Shown here piece after piece: positions 40,101 through 55,100 of a DNA stretch of 64,000 nt. The stretch is from Epiperipatus broadwayi. Its lineage: Eukaryota > Onychophora > Udeonychophora > Euonychophora > Peripatidae. Made by a program: the position numbers and the translations under genes. The DNA lies in assembly GCA_028023455.1 (NCBI GenBank), contig JAQFVV010006305.1, forward strand, positions 425,001 to 489,000, given 5' to 3'. The stretch's first letter is position 1, and each line of letters starts with the position of its first letter. Below the pieces are notes generated by a model. That model ran no database searches, was not told the origin of the DNA, and worked only from the letters and a program-made list of their open reading frames with translations.

Positions 40101-43100
40101 TGATTCAAGAATAAGCAGACTTATGAAAAATGAATATAAATACTAAAAAAATAGTTTGAAGTTATGTAAGAATAAAATATGATTAAAATATAAAAGAATG
40201 TATGATAACTATAAAAAGCATGAACAAGGGCATTTGTTACCAAGGGAAGAAGACATAAATGAAATAAGGATTTGAACTGATGTAGAGTTTATGTGAAGAT
40301 AAGGGAGTATACTGAATATTTACTTAGTGAAGTATAAGATTTGAAAGAGAATCAAAATAAATTGCATGGAAAGTAGAAGAATAATGAAAGAGAGATTTTA
40401 TGAATTTTTTATGTTGTTTTTGTTTTAGATCTTTATATCAAAAATAGAGATTGAATAGTGGAATTAATAAAACAGTTTTTATTAAAGATAGAATAGGAGA
40501 AGAAAAGAAATGAATCTGTGCTGAAAGACAAAAAGTAAATTAGTTTACTATTGTTTATAATGGTTTGGAATGAGGGAATATTTAATTTAACTAACAGGGT
40601 CTTTGGCCATAAAATCAATGTCTAGAATTATTTAAAACCATCACAGTTTTGTCCAAATGATGGAAATTGCTGAATTGTAAGAAGCTAAATTAATCCTGCT
40701 GTACTTTTATAAAATATAATAATAAATGATTTTTTAGATGAAATCAGAAACAATTTTACATTTTTATAAAGGTACAATGACATTAATCCAGCTTGTTACA
40801 ATTCAGTAATTTCTACTATCCAGACAAATTGAAGGTGCCCTTAAATAACTTTTTTTTTTAATTTTGAGTTCACTCATATTAAAAAAAATAATGAACAATA
40901 ATTAATATGAACATACATTTTAAAATAAAATTAAAGAAAAAACACAAAGTAAATATTTTAAATTAATCTACCTTACTGATTATCACATTTATATTTGCCT
41001 TTTAATGAGTTCTAGTACTAAGAAAAAAGCTTTCACTTGCTACAGTGATTTTTTTTGTGCCCGGTTAATACGCAAACATTAAAACAAAAAAACATCATTT
41101 AGTGTCTTGACAAAATTAATATTTAAATAATAAGAAAAATGGTGGTTCTTGTTAAAAGACTTAAATTAAGCTATTCAGAAATGCAAGTTTTATCATTTAT
41201 TAAATATTCTCATTTTTAAGTTTTTTTATTATCAAAATTATAAAAAGAAAGTTTAAAACTCTTAAAAGAAGTTTTTAAAAATAGATTTTGATATAAAGAA
41301 ACTAGAAGGAGAGAACAAGGATTGAGCTATAAAAGTTTTTAATTTATATCACATAAACATACATGGCACAGATTTATATAACAAAAAACTTTTTTTTTTG
41401 ATTATAGAAAACTAAATATGTATAAAAAGTATATACATTTATTATTTGTTTAATAGTAGTATATGAGGACTTAAAAACAAGGGAGGTTTATAATGAGAGA
41501 TGGAAGTATAATCTTAATGTTGAACTATTCTTAAGCCAGTAAAATTGCTATTACTTGAAGACTCAGAAACAAAAAATTCTGGATTAATATAAAAATTATT
41601 GCATGCATATTACATCATTGCATTAACAAACTTGCAGCTTAAGGATAATGTTGACTTTAAATCAGAAACTATAGAAATTAAAAGTGTTAAAACATAGCCT
41701 ATTATAAGAGCTTTTTTTCAGAATTGTAATTATGCAAGGAAAAGGGATAAAAAATTTGTCCCAAATCCTTCACATCATTCTTTTTTTAATTAAAATGTTA
41801 TACTTCCATCTCTCAACAAAAATAATCATAATTTTAATTAGTATACTTTTTCATTATTTGTAAGATACTGAACAACTGAAACACAGGCTTATTCTATACC
41901 TGTGTTTCAGTTATTATATTGTAGAGATGTCTGCCCATCCTTGCATATGTATTAAATGGATTATGTCCTGTACATGTGGGGTTCAGATTGACCTTAGGTC
42001 AACATGGGTGCGACAAGAATCTTGGCCTCAGGGTGGCCTTCAAGCATTCCATCATCAGATTTTCAATTGGTTGGTCAGTTGAAGAGTTGGAGTGTGTAGT
42101 AGATTGGAGCCTGTCCATTAAAGTATGAAGATTGTCTATCTTAATATATATCTGAGCACTTATAGTATATATGTGTGGGAGATGATAATCTGGACCAACT
42201 GATGATTGCTGGTTTAGCATGAAATATGTATATTGGTGATTATTTATCTTTTCAGCATATATGTGCATGAGTGTATCGATGTTATTAGATAGAGTGGAGA
42301 GTGATGGGTCATCTGAAAGTCTGTGCTCATATACTCTATATAAGATACTGAACAATAAATTGTTGTTTTTGTTTTTTTTTAATGGTGTTTTCATTAATTT
42401 TGATATGTTTATTATTGTTTTAATATGTTTAAACTTTTACATATTTTTTATAGCCTTTGGATGATTTAACTAAAGAAGAATTAATTCAAACATTAATGAA
42501 AAAAACTGATAAAGTCAAATTTTTAGAAAATAAGTTATCGGGTGAGTAGTTTTATTTGATTATATAAAAAAAAAAATTATATAGTTTAAAATTATGAATT
42601 TTAATATATATCTGCTAATATAAATTAATGATGTAAAGATTATGACATATCTCACAAATGGAGAAACTAAAATAAATTATTTTAAAAATAACAAAGAATG
42701 GAAAATTTCCATCAATTGTTATCCATAATTTGGTCAAACTCAACTTGCCTTTGTGTAAAGAACTTAATATAAATATATATTCAATGATTTCTGAAAATTA
42801 AATTAATCATTGGTATTACCATTTGATGTCAGTAGCTCTTTTGTGTAGTCTCACCATTGTGGAAAAAAGCTTTTTTTTTATTTTAAGAAAAATAAATTAT
42901 TATCTGATTTATTTCATTTTAATGAATAATATCCAAGTTGTTTGGAAAAAGTAGAAATATAAGCAAAAATGAACTTAAAGGTGAAAAAAAAATGGTATTT
43001 TTTTTCTATTGGTAATTTATCTATAGCTAGTGTTATTCAGGTTGGAATAGAGGAAAAATGGAAAACGTGGTTGATGCACGTAGCAGTTGATAGAATAAAC

Positions 43101-46100
43101 AGAATATTGATCCAGAATTCATTGGTATTAAGATTGGTAAAGAGTTGATTTATTAAATTTGATAATTTGAATTTTAAAGAAATTGGCCAGTCTTGAAATA
43201 TCAGCCTTTGTTTCTCAAAATAAATAATGGCATACAATATTTCATATTGCATGATGATCCTAGATATAGTGAATTGAGTGTTGTGTGCTTTTTAATTCTG
43301 TACTAAAGACTTTAGATTATTTATCTCTAGCCTTCTTTTTCCATTTCAGCATTGAGATAGAACATTGACTATATTTGAGTTAGTTAGATGAATGTCATTG
43401 CACCAATCATACTATTGGAAAATGCATCATATTGCTCAAGATGGTTAGTCTATTGATTACTTTTCCTTTCAAAATAGTTAAGTACATTAATTAATAATTG
43501 GATCGCTAAGGTAGCTATAGGTTAGCTGCCTGAAAGAAAAACTTTTAACTTACTTGAATTTGGAAAAATTTTCAAGGTTCTGTGCATCCAAGATTTGAAT
43601 CACAATTAGGACAGATAGTTGCATTCATCACTATGTAGTGAGGCTTATATAATTGCTTTAGATATAATTGCATATATATAATTTTGAATTTATATTAAAA
43701 TATTTTTGCATAATGATATTTGAATTTATTAATAGTAATGACAAAATAATAAATATCTGTATTAAAAATAAAATTACTAATATTTTTTCGATAAATATTT
43801 TAATGGGTTCATCTCTCTATATTGTAATTTTTTTTTTAGAATATATTGCAGCTATTAAAGATCATAAAAAGATGCAAGAGAAGCTTGAATTAGCTTTGGA
43901 GAAGCAACAAAATAGTAAGTTTTTAAACTAAATATTACATAAAAATATGATTTATATACTTATATCATTTTTGTTGATTAAATTATAATTATTATTTGTA
44001 AATTGTAACTTGAATGTTAAAACTTAAATAAGGTACTTTTATTAAATCAAATACTACATATACCTGGGTCTCATTTTATGCGGTAGATAGGTTCCACAGA
44101 AACCCGCATTAAAAAAAATTGCACAATAATAGACTTAACTTACCTTGAAAAATGGGGGATAGGTTCTGTAATTTTCAGAATTCGTATAAAAGCAAAGCAA
44201 CAAGGAAAAATTACTTTAAAATTCGCATTAAAAAAATAATCAATAAAGTATGACTAATAAAAAATTTTGAATATTTGAAAAAATTAATACAAGACAAACA
44301 TATTTTACTTTTTTATTAACTACACTATTTAATTTCACATTTTTCATACATATTTTAATCATTACCGCTATTTGACAATATGCGTTCGTTTGTAAACTGG
44401 TAAGAAATCAGATTCGTGATGTGATGTACAACTAGCACCGCTTTTATCTTGTGCTGTGTTAATAGTTTTCTGTTTCTATATTTAAAGAATGAGATCGCAA
44501 TAAAAACAAAAAGATTATACATTATCATTAGAAAGATTATTTTCAGTTTATAAAATCAATAAAATTTTTGTTTTTTATTTTAAAAATCTAAAAGATTATT
44601 TATTTCTGTTGTAGCTAACAAAATACGATTTAAAAGTTTAAAATTTTTGAATATTTATTGCGATATTTTTATATGTTAAGTATAAATCTATTATTATTTA
44701 CTCATTAGTATAAGTAGGTTATTTACATAGAAGCTAAGATTCTAAATACAGCTTCAGGCCATATTCACGTTAGCTGCTAATATAACATATTTTTGAAGAA
44801 AAAAAAAGTATTTCAAGTCATTAATAATTTAAATTTCTTGATATCTAATAAATATAGTGAAATATAAAAGATATTAAGAAGAAACATTGATCACATAACT
44901 TCAAAATCGCATTAAAATAATCGGCATAAAACCCAGGTATATTGCTTTTAGCTTATTTTTTTAGAATATAGCACAGTGACACCTGTTGTTATTCATAATC
45001 AAGCATTTAAGCATTGATTTAATCAACAGATTATACATTGTAATGCCATTTTGTCCATTGATGTAACATTGAATTCAATTATAAATACTGCAAATATTTT
45101 AAAGATGTTTCTTTTAAGATTAATTTCAGAATGTTTTAAATACTTTTTATTGTCTTCTACCTCTCGTTGTAAATTTTCTATGTCTTTAAAGCACTTGTAC
45201 ACTGTTAGAAATTCAAATAAATAAATAAATAATATTTTATATATATAAACTCTCCAGCATTAGTATGAAGGTCAGTGGTGCCAGAGCTAGAGAAATGAAA
45301 ATCCTATGCTCTCAAATTGAAAATAGTAACATGATATTGGTAATTGGGAAACACCTCAAGTTCTTGCTATATCCTTTGCATAATGATCTTTTCTTTAACT
45401 AGGAATGCTATAAAATTATTCCAGATAAACAATGAGGATATATCTAAATCAAAAATGAAAATTCTCTGAAGTTAATAGTTCAGCATAAATTGGTGTGATT
45501 ATTTTACTGGATTTTCATCAGTCTTCTAATAATATGCATTTTCTTAAAATCTCAGACTTTATTTTAGTTTTTAACCCAATACATACTGAAACATGGTTTG
45601 ACTTTCTTTGTCCCAGACTATGTGGCAAAGCAAACAATCTTCATTGAAGATATCTCACGTTATATACAATCGTCATTTAAGTGGATCATCTTTGTATACA
45701 TAATTTTTATAAACCTCCCAAGACAAACTGGTCCTATTATTATTTTCAAGATTTACCCATACTTTCTGCATTCATAGGGAATTTCAAATTTCATAGGACC
45801 TTTTTGGAACTGAGGATAAAACAGATTCTTAATCTTTAGAGTGAATGGCTTTAACAATATGCACTGACTTTGTGATACCAAATGAGAATGATCTTTCTAA
45901 TTAGTCATATGAGGCACATAATCAATCCTTGATTAATGATTTGTTTTTTACAAAAATGGTTAGCTAATGTTTATTGACTGACTGATGTTGAATCATTTTC
46001 CTCATAATCAATATAAACCTAATCTAATCATGCTAAAAATTCAAATTCCCATAATTATAAGATTGAATTTAAGAAAAGCTTATTGAGCTCAATGAACTGA

Positions 46101-49100
46101 ATATCATGAATATTAATAGAATTTTATCCATCACTTTTTGCTGTGGTAGATTTAATAAACTTTTATCAACAGTTGCCACATAATCAATTTTTCATGAATA
46201 GTGGGAAGTGTTAATATTGTCTTCCAAAAATCCAGAAATTACTGGCAAACTTATATCTCTTGATGATATAAAGATAGAGAAAAACCATGACAAACAAAAT
46301 TTTACAAGATCCAATTGAAAGGTCTGATTTCTTTTATACAAGTTTAGTGGGTGTAGAAACATTTCTATAAAAAAATTACTACTGTTACTGCCAACAAAAT
46401 TGTCAATCTTATGTATCAAATTTTTAAGTCCAAACTTGATAGAACTCAAAGAAAAAAAAGCATCATTAGGACTGAACTAAAACTTTTCTTTCACAAATTC
46501 CTCTTAATCTCAACTAATAAAACATAGGTATTGGTAAAGATGAACTTGTTCTTGTACACCTTAAACCAAAAAAGACCCTAAGAGTGTATAGTATGTTTTC
46601 AGCATTTTAAAAATATTTAAAACCTATAGCCTTAAAATGTAGTTGGAAAACTATTCAGCGACATTGTTTATTTGTGTAGAAACTATTCTATAACTTTGGC
46701 TTGAAAACAAAATTATTGTATTTTAAAATTTAAAAGTGAGTCAAAAAGTTATAGGCCAATGTTATTATTAAGTATTTTCTACAAACTGTTGATGAAGAAT
46801 GATCTTTACAAGAATTTTGTCAATAGTTGAGAACCATATATTTTTATAATTGCCTTTCCACAGGTTTCAATTCTCTCAATTTAATTAATATACTTGTCAA
46901 TGATTTTCAGGGATGCAGAATGCAGAAAATTTATTTATATTGGTGTGTTATCTCAAAAAAAGAGATAAGTTTCAGAAATAGAAAATTATTGTAAAAAACC
47001 TGGAACCTTGTCTTCAATTTCATGAAGGCAGACTATTTTAACATATGATGAATTGAATGTAATTTTTGCAACAATTAACTGAAACTTAACTTTATTTCAT
47101 AGTATTTAGGAATAATCCTTAATCATAGTCTAACAAATTTTCCTCAAAGTTATTTAAATTCCTAGAAACAACCATTTTGAAAAGGTGGCTAGCATTATTT
47201 GAGATTGTATTATAAATACTTTTAAGAGCAGCTTTCTTAGCACTAGCATGTTTTATTGAAGAATATTGTGCCTTTATTTGGAGAAAAAGATGCACTAAAT
47301 TTCTGGATACATAATTAAATATTATTATGAGAAATATTGATATCAAGTTAACTTCCTTGCAATAGTTTTCTATTTTTTTCCCATATTTTTTCATCAAGTA
47401 TCAGAAAACAAACTGCTTAATAGAAAATTTATTAGCTATTAAGCAAATCAGATTTTCCACTAACCTAAGACATAATTACATCACCTGGATATTCATTCAA
47501 AAAAAATTTCCACAACTAGAGAATTAAATGAGCTTCCAAATCCAACAATAAATCTAACTCAATTTGTTACTGGAGTTTCATTAAAAGATTTAGGATCATT
47601 TAGTAAATGTTTATCTGTTTCAATAATGGAATTTCAAAACTTGTGATTTATGCAATTGTAGTACATACAAATCATTAATTGAAGGATTTAATAAAGCCAT
47701 TAAATAATTTAACATTTCCTTGGAATCTCTGTCTCTCTATATATATATTTTTATAATATTTAAAATTATTTATTTATTTAAAAAAAAATTATATGCTAAA
47801 TAAATAAAAGAATTATTATTATCTTTAATATTCACTGTATACTAACTTATATTTTATCATTAACATCATTTTCAATAATTATTAATTCACTGCAGGATGA
47901 AGGCTTCTTTAGAAGTTTAATTTTTTTTTTTTTTTTTCATATAACTTCTCTTCCTTACATCATATCAGAAAACTTTTTTATTTCATCCACCCATCTTATC
48001 TGCGGTTTCTTTCTAATTCTTTTACAATCTCTTGGGATCAATTTTAAAATTTTAAATGTCCAGATAATATATTTTTTTTTAGCATTATATTCAGCCTATC
48101 TCAAGTTCAGTCTCTTAAGTTTTTCAATGATATCAGTGATACTTGTTTGTTTTTTTATCCATGTATTTCATTTTCAATCTCTTCTTTTTACTCCACCCTA
48201 CTTTTCTCCACACTTTATTGAGTGGTCTGAATCTCTGTTGATCTTCTGCTAAGTATCCAAGTCTCAGATTCATAAGTAAGTATTAATAAAACACATTTAT
48301 TAAAAACCTTTTTCAAACATATAGGCATATTTCTTTTAATTGTAAGCTATTTCTATCAAAAGCACTCTATCTAAGCTTAATTCTATGATTAATTTTATCC
48401 ATTATATTTTTATCTGTTTTAATAATCTGATCAAGAAATTAATGATCAAAAAATAAATAAATAAAAATCCATCAATTTTTCCCCCATGTGTAATATTTTA
48501 GATACACCTAAATTTCTATATCACTATACACACTTTACATACATTAATTAAGACATATGAAGAAGGTAAATAGCCATTTATCTTTTTCATATGTCTTCGT
48601 TCCTTTATTTGAAATATGTGTAGTGAAATAGAACTTTGAATATGTATCTAAAATCTCAATTATATCCTGAAATATTAAATGGAAGAGATTCGGCTACTAT
48701 AGATAATTTTGATAGAAAGTTAATGCATTTCTTTTGTGCATATCTATATGTGATTTTAGACCACTTTAATGTGAATAAATAGATAACTGACGATATATTG
48801 AGGAAAAGAAATGATGGTGATAATAACATTTTTGATCAAGAAAAATAGTAGTGATAGTAGAAAATATTCTCTGAATTACATAATCATGAAATTTAAATAT
48901 AAAGTATAGTCATCAAAAATATATTGAAATAACTGCAGTTTTAAATACTTACATGTGTTCATTATTTTATTAAGTTGTAATCGATTTTTTTTTTTTTTTT
49001 TGGCATTATAAAAGTTTGAAGACAAATTCTTATTGAAATGTTTTTAATTGAAATATATTTCTATTCACATTGTGAGCAATGTTGATTTAATGCAGCAGTG

Positions 49101-52100
49101 GGGAAACCTTTTTTCTGCCAAGAACTATTTGCATATTTATAATCTCATTCACAGACCATGCAAAATTAGCCTATTATATTTTGATCAAAAATTTAATCAA
49201 TTTACTTCTAATTATTAATGCTGGGCAATCTTTTCAACTGGTAGGCCAATTTCAACTTTCCTATTTTAAATGAGGACCATATTAAAAATAAAGTAACATC
49301 ATTATTGTTAATGACTGTTCCACATTTAATTACAATTTTTCCTATTCACCTTGAATCTATCTTCATGGCATATATTTCTAAATTTCTTTTTATGTTCTGG
49401 ACAAGTTCTAATTGCAGCTAGGATGCAATCTTTTATAAACTCCTCTTTAGAAAATTATTTTGAATTTTTTGCTTTTTTTTTTTTTTAATAACTTGCTTTC
49501 ACATAATTTTCTGATTGATTTATACTTTTATAAAACATGCCAGCTACATGATGAAGCTTCTTTTCAAGTTTCCTATTATAATATTTCTTCCCAATAATTT
49601 TGTTTTAGTCAGAATGTTTGATAAATAGAGTTTCTTAAGAATGTATTCTTTATTAACTGAAATACTTTAAGGCATATCAGGCCAGTTGATTTACTATTTC
49701 TTTCTATAAAAAAAAATGCATTGGTCCATTTCTTTTTAAACATGTGATTTTCTAAGTCATTTTTTTAAACTTATTTCTATAACCATTCTAATAAAAAATA
49801 AATGCAAAATAATAAAATGAAATAAATAAAATTTGAGTTGTTGTTTTTTTTTTTTGCAAGTTATTTGTTTATCTATGAATATTATTATAAAAACAAACAA
49901 ATGCTCTCATTGGCATTGTAGATTAAATTCATAATCAGATAGAACCCACAATATTGCACTTCTGATAGAATGAAGTAGAATTATTATAAAGGTTGGAGAG
50001 AGAAAAAGATGAAGTTGAGAAAACAAATATTTTATTTTACTTAACTCTTAATTCAGTATATGTGTGTTTTCATAGAAGTTTTTATACAAATTCATTCTAT
50101 ATATGTTTGTAAAAATGTCTGGGGGCCAAATTGAGAACTTTTGAGGACTTAGATGTTCCCCACCTCTGATTTAATAGATATAAGAAAAAAAGTCTTGCTG
50201 AAAGTAAGAAATTCTTACCAAGATATTAAGTCATAAGCATAGATTATTATAGAAATTTTATGAAGAAATAGAAAAGTTGCTTATGTAATTATTTAAAATA
50301 TACCCACACATATATAACACATAACTTTTTCAACAAGAAAAGTCCATGTCCATAAATAATAATACAGTATACAGTTGGAGTATTTCTCTTTCTACAGTCT
50401 TCAAAATTAAACAATAAGTAAATATTAAATGGGCATTATGGTCAATTAATGGCCATTTGCCAATTAATAAATGCAGTCTTTATTCTAATAATATGTTCTG
50501 CCTAAATAACAAATAGCCAGAAAACAATCCTGGAAGCCATTTCTGCTATAATCCTAGCTGTGAAAAATTGTCACAAGTATGGATGAATATATAAAAAGTC
50601 AGATAACTGTTTATATGATATATATTTAACCATACATCTACTTACAGTCACTTAGTCCACTTACTACTTTTCCCAGTATTAATGTTTCATTTTGTCAATG
50701 GAAAGAAGATAGATGTTTTTGAATTGTGATACTTTAGAGAAAGCTACTTATAATTCCCTGGAAAGCAAAAAGGATTAGTGGGTCTAATTTGGAAAAAAAG
50801 AATTAAATCTTATTTGATAATATTGAGCCAAAAATTGCCATATTTTGAACTTGGTAGGAAAGTTGATGGTTCACTGTAAAATATTTTGACACTTGATATG
50901 TTCAGTGTCAATTTGTTTTTGAGATGGATCATTTGTTTATTAGAAAGCAGAAGAATATGCTTGTAAGAACTTTGTATCATGAATAACAAAAAAAAAAAAA
51001 AAGTTTTCCAAGATTTAATATCAAATCAATGGACCACAATAATACTTAGCAAAATTTTAATTTTTATGATAGTGATTCAGTTTTGAGAGTTTTTTTGACC
51101 AGCTTATCTCTAATCAACATGACTTAAATTTATTCATTTGTATTTATATATTTTTAACTGAAAGGCAAAATATGAATGGAAACTACCCAGACTGTCACTG
51201 TCAAAAATTATCAAGACTGGTGAGCAATTCTTCACTAATTTTCTGAAGGGATATTGGACAGACCCATTGCTCTACATCATTTTATTTTCATAATGATGAT
51301 ACGATTAAATACTTGATGAAGTATATACCACAAAGAAAGAAAAAAGTGAATGCTTTGGGTCTCTATAATGATTAAATACTTTTTTTGGTTGTTATATTAA
51401 TAAATCATATTTAGTAAATATTAGTAATAATTTAACAAAGAGATTTTACAAGAGACTTTAACAAATAATAACCATGAATAAATTTTTTAAATGTTTAATT
51501 TTCAATCATTTGCAGAGTTAGAACGTTTGGTTTTCAGTTTTCAGATCTGTTCTTCAAAATCTAGGTTATTTACTTCTTACCCATATATATTGTGTAAGTA
51601 AAATGAATTCTAAATCAGTGAATATTATATTTTATAACCAGACCTTTTTTAACTTTTTTGTTAATTATACAACTATTTAAATATTTAATTTGATTATAAA
51701 TTTGACAACTGAGTTAATTTGGGGGATTGTTTTTATTTTTAAAGTGTCTGCTAAACGTACTCAAGAATTGAATGAAGTTTATCAAAATAATCGGCTAAGT
51801 TTGCAAGCTTCTGCAGAGAAGAAAGAACTTGTAAGTAATAAAGATTTCCTGATTATTATTATTATTATTTTCTGAAAACATTTGTTTCGTTATGTAATTT
51901 AAAAAAAATGAACTTGTATTTTTTTTAAACAGGAATTACAGGACCAAATAAAACAACTAGAAAAGGTGAGAGTATTTGCTGCTATTAAATATTTTTCTTA
52001 TACACAATCATTTACTTTTAACATTTGATAATAAATTAATAGATTGATATATTTAATTATCAGTGAATTCTAACAATAAAACAGACTTTGAATAAAAGGA

Positions 52101-55100
52101 TTTTATTTTTTATTTTATGGATCTTTCAGTTTAGGATTGATAAAGAAATTTGTCAGAGATTTGAAGTTTTGAATTAAACAGAATCATTGTTAAAGGAAGA
52201 TATATAATTAAAGAAACAAAATTATTATAATGGGTTTTTTTTTTCTATCTTATATAATTTATCACAAGGAAGAAGGTAAAAAAAAAAAAGTTTGATCAGG
52301 TGAATAGAATTGTTGTTTAACCCATCAGTTTTATATCTGAATGTCATTTGATATATAACCATATTATTGTAATAATAAAACATAAGTGATTGTAAGATTT
52401 TAAAATGTATAACGGAATAGAAATGGGAATATGAAAATAAAAGAGCATTGCTAGAATTAATCTTTTTTTTATATTCCAAATTAATTTATGGTAAAAGAAT
52501 TCTGATGATGATTAAAAAGAAGGAAGGAAGAGGCATTGTATTATAAAGAGCTGACAGTTATGTATATGTATTATTCTAAAGTTATACATATTTATTATTT
52601 AAATATATCATCATCATTTTCAAATCTCCAAATTTAATTTAAGTTCTCCAATAAATAGCATCTTTTTCACATCTTACTAACAAACTGTTTTTTTTTTTTT
52701 TCATTTATCCATTTTAAATGCAGTTTTTTTCTAAGTCTTTTATAATTTTTTGGGATCTATTTTAAAATTTCAACTATTCATATGTTGTCACTTCTTCTGG
52801 CAGTATTATTTATCTCAATTCTATTTCAGTCTTAATTCTTTCAATGATGTCAATGACACTTGTCGGTTCTCTTACCTAAATATTTCACTTTTGATCTCTT
52901 TTTGTTACTCCAATATATATCTCTCTGATCTTCATTAAATGGCCTGAAGTTTTAATATTGCTCTTCTGTTAAGCATCCAGTCTCTGAATCATAAGTAATA
53001 ACTGTCAAAATATATATTAAAAACCCTTTTCAAATATAGTCTTATTTCCTTTTAATATTAAATTATTGTTTCTAAAAGCATTCCATCAAACTTTAATTCT
53101 ATGATTAATTTCATACATTATCCTTCCATAGGCATTATTAATTCAGTGTATTTGCAATTATTAATTTCTTTTAATTCATGGTAATCACTTTATTATTTTT
53201 AGTCCTACTTTTTTACTTTCATCTTGTCTTGTTTTGCAACATTTACTGAAGCTTTAAACTTGCAAAACAATCACATCATTTAAAAAAATCTAGCTGATTT
53301 AAATAATCTCCATTTATGCTTATTTTTTTAGCTCTTCATTTTAATCCACTAAATAATTTTTGTAAAACTGCTGAAAAATGTTTTGGTTATATGGAATCAA
53401 CCTATTGTATACCTTTATTAATGTTAATCTTTTTAGTGTTACCATGTGATCTAGTCACTGTTGTTGTATTTTGATAAATATTCTTCGGAATATAACACTA
53501 TCCAGGATTTAAATAGTGATCGTCCAAGGTTTTAATCACTTTTGAAATGCTTATAGCATCAAATGTCTTTTCATAATCTACAAATCCAAAGCACAATGAT
53601 AACTCCTATTTATTATTCCTTTCTATAACTTATCTCAATACTTGAATATAATCCACTTTGCTAAAACCACTTTTAAATCCAGTTTGTTTGTTTTTTTTTG
53701 GTTGGTTGGTTTGAATCCAAATCTGCTATAGACAAATTCTAATTATCTCATTAAAAATTTTGTATGGAACTGATAAAAGACTTACAGGTCTGTAATTTTT
53801 AATTTTATCTTTATCACCTTTCTTTGATATTACTTGTTATCATTTAAACATTTGATACATAGTTGTGCCAACAATTTTTCAAAATCTTCACCTGTTTCTA
53901 AGATTTTAACAATGCCGTTACTTAGAATTCTCCCTTTTCACAGATTCAGTTCTATTATTTTTAATGTTTATAATAATTTTATAAATTATAAATGTGAGTT
54001 TAATGTTTAAATATATACACAAAAATGTATTTTAATATAATGTTTAAAAAAATTAATATTGTAATTATTATTATTATTTTGAATCTAAGGAGAAGTCAGA
54101 ATTAATTAAAAAACTGCACAAAGCTGATGAGTTTCGAGAAAATTACTTCAAACAAATGGAAGAAGATGAAGAAATGCAAGGATTTCAAATGCAAGAAATG
54201 GCAAAAGTTAAACACATGGTAATATCTGAAATATTAAACGTAATAATTATTAATTTGTATAGTTAATGTAAAATAAGTATACAATGTTTTGAAAAGTTTT
54301 TTGAGCTGGATGCATTATATGTATAAGTGTATATCAAATATTTTTGAAACTAATGTATGTCAAATAATTACTGGGCTTATGCAAGTGAAAATTTGTCCAT
54401 TTTCAAAATATATACTATGATACTTGGACTCAGTATCATGAACTTTGTGGCAAAGAAACAATACCATTCTTCACATAACTGCTGGAAAAATAAAGAAAAA
54501 CAATTGTTTTATAGATATATAATTTTTTTCAAAACAGCAGGTTTTGAAATCACTATATTAAGTTTATAAATAAATGTAATAATTTTATAATAAAAATTGC
54601 TTATTATTCTTGTAATATCTTAATTATTGAATAAAACTAACAGTTGAAAATAAGAGTTTTCCCAAAAATTTCTTTTATGGAAGGATATTTGAGCTTTCAT
54701 AGATTCAGAGTCACTAATTTAAATAGATAAATATTTTGGTTCAAAAGTTTCTGTAGTCTTGGTAATAAGAATTGATAATAATAGATTAATACTAATTTTT
54801 ATAATTGCTTTTAATTTTTATAAATATTTTCAAAATAATTGATTAATGTTTTAAAAGGTTGTTGAAATAAATAAAATATAGATATCATCTAGATAGATAA
54901 ATATTTTAAGCTATTTGTGTAGTCTAAGTTCAGAATATTTATGTAATTTTTTTTTTTTTTTGTAAAGTGCAAGAAAAAAATATTCAGAATTATAACTGGT
55001 TTAAAATATAATTATCAGCATTAATTGTTCTCACATAAAGCAGTATATATAAATATTAGTGACCTCATAATTTGTAAGGTGTTTTATTTTTGGTATAAGG

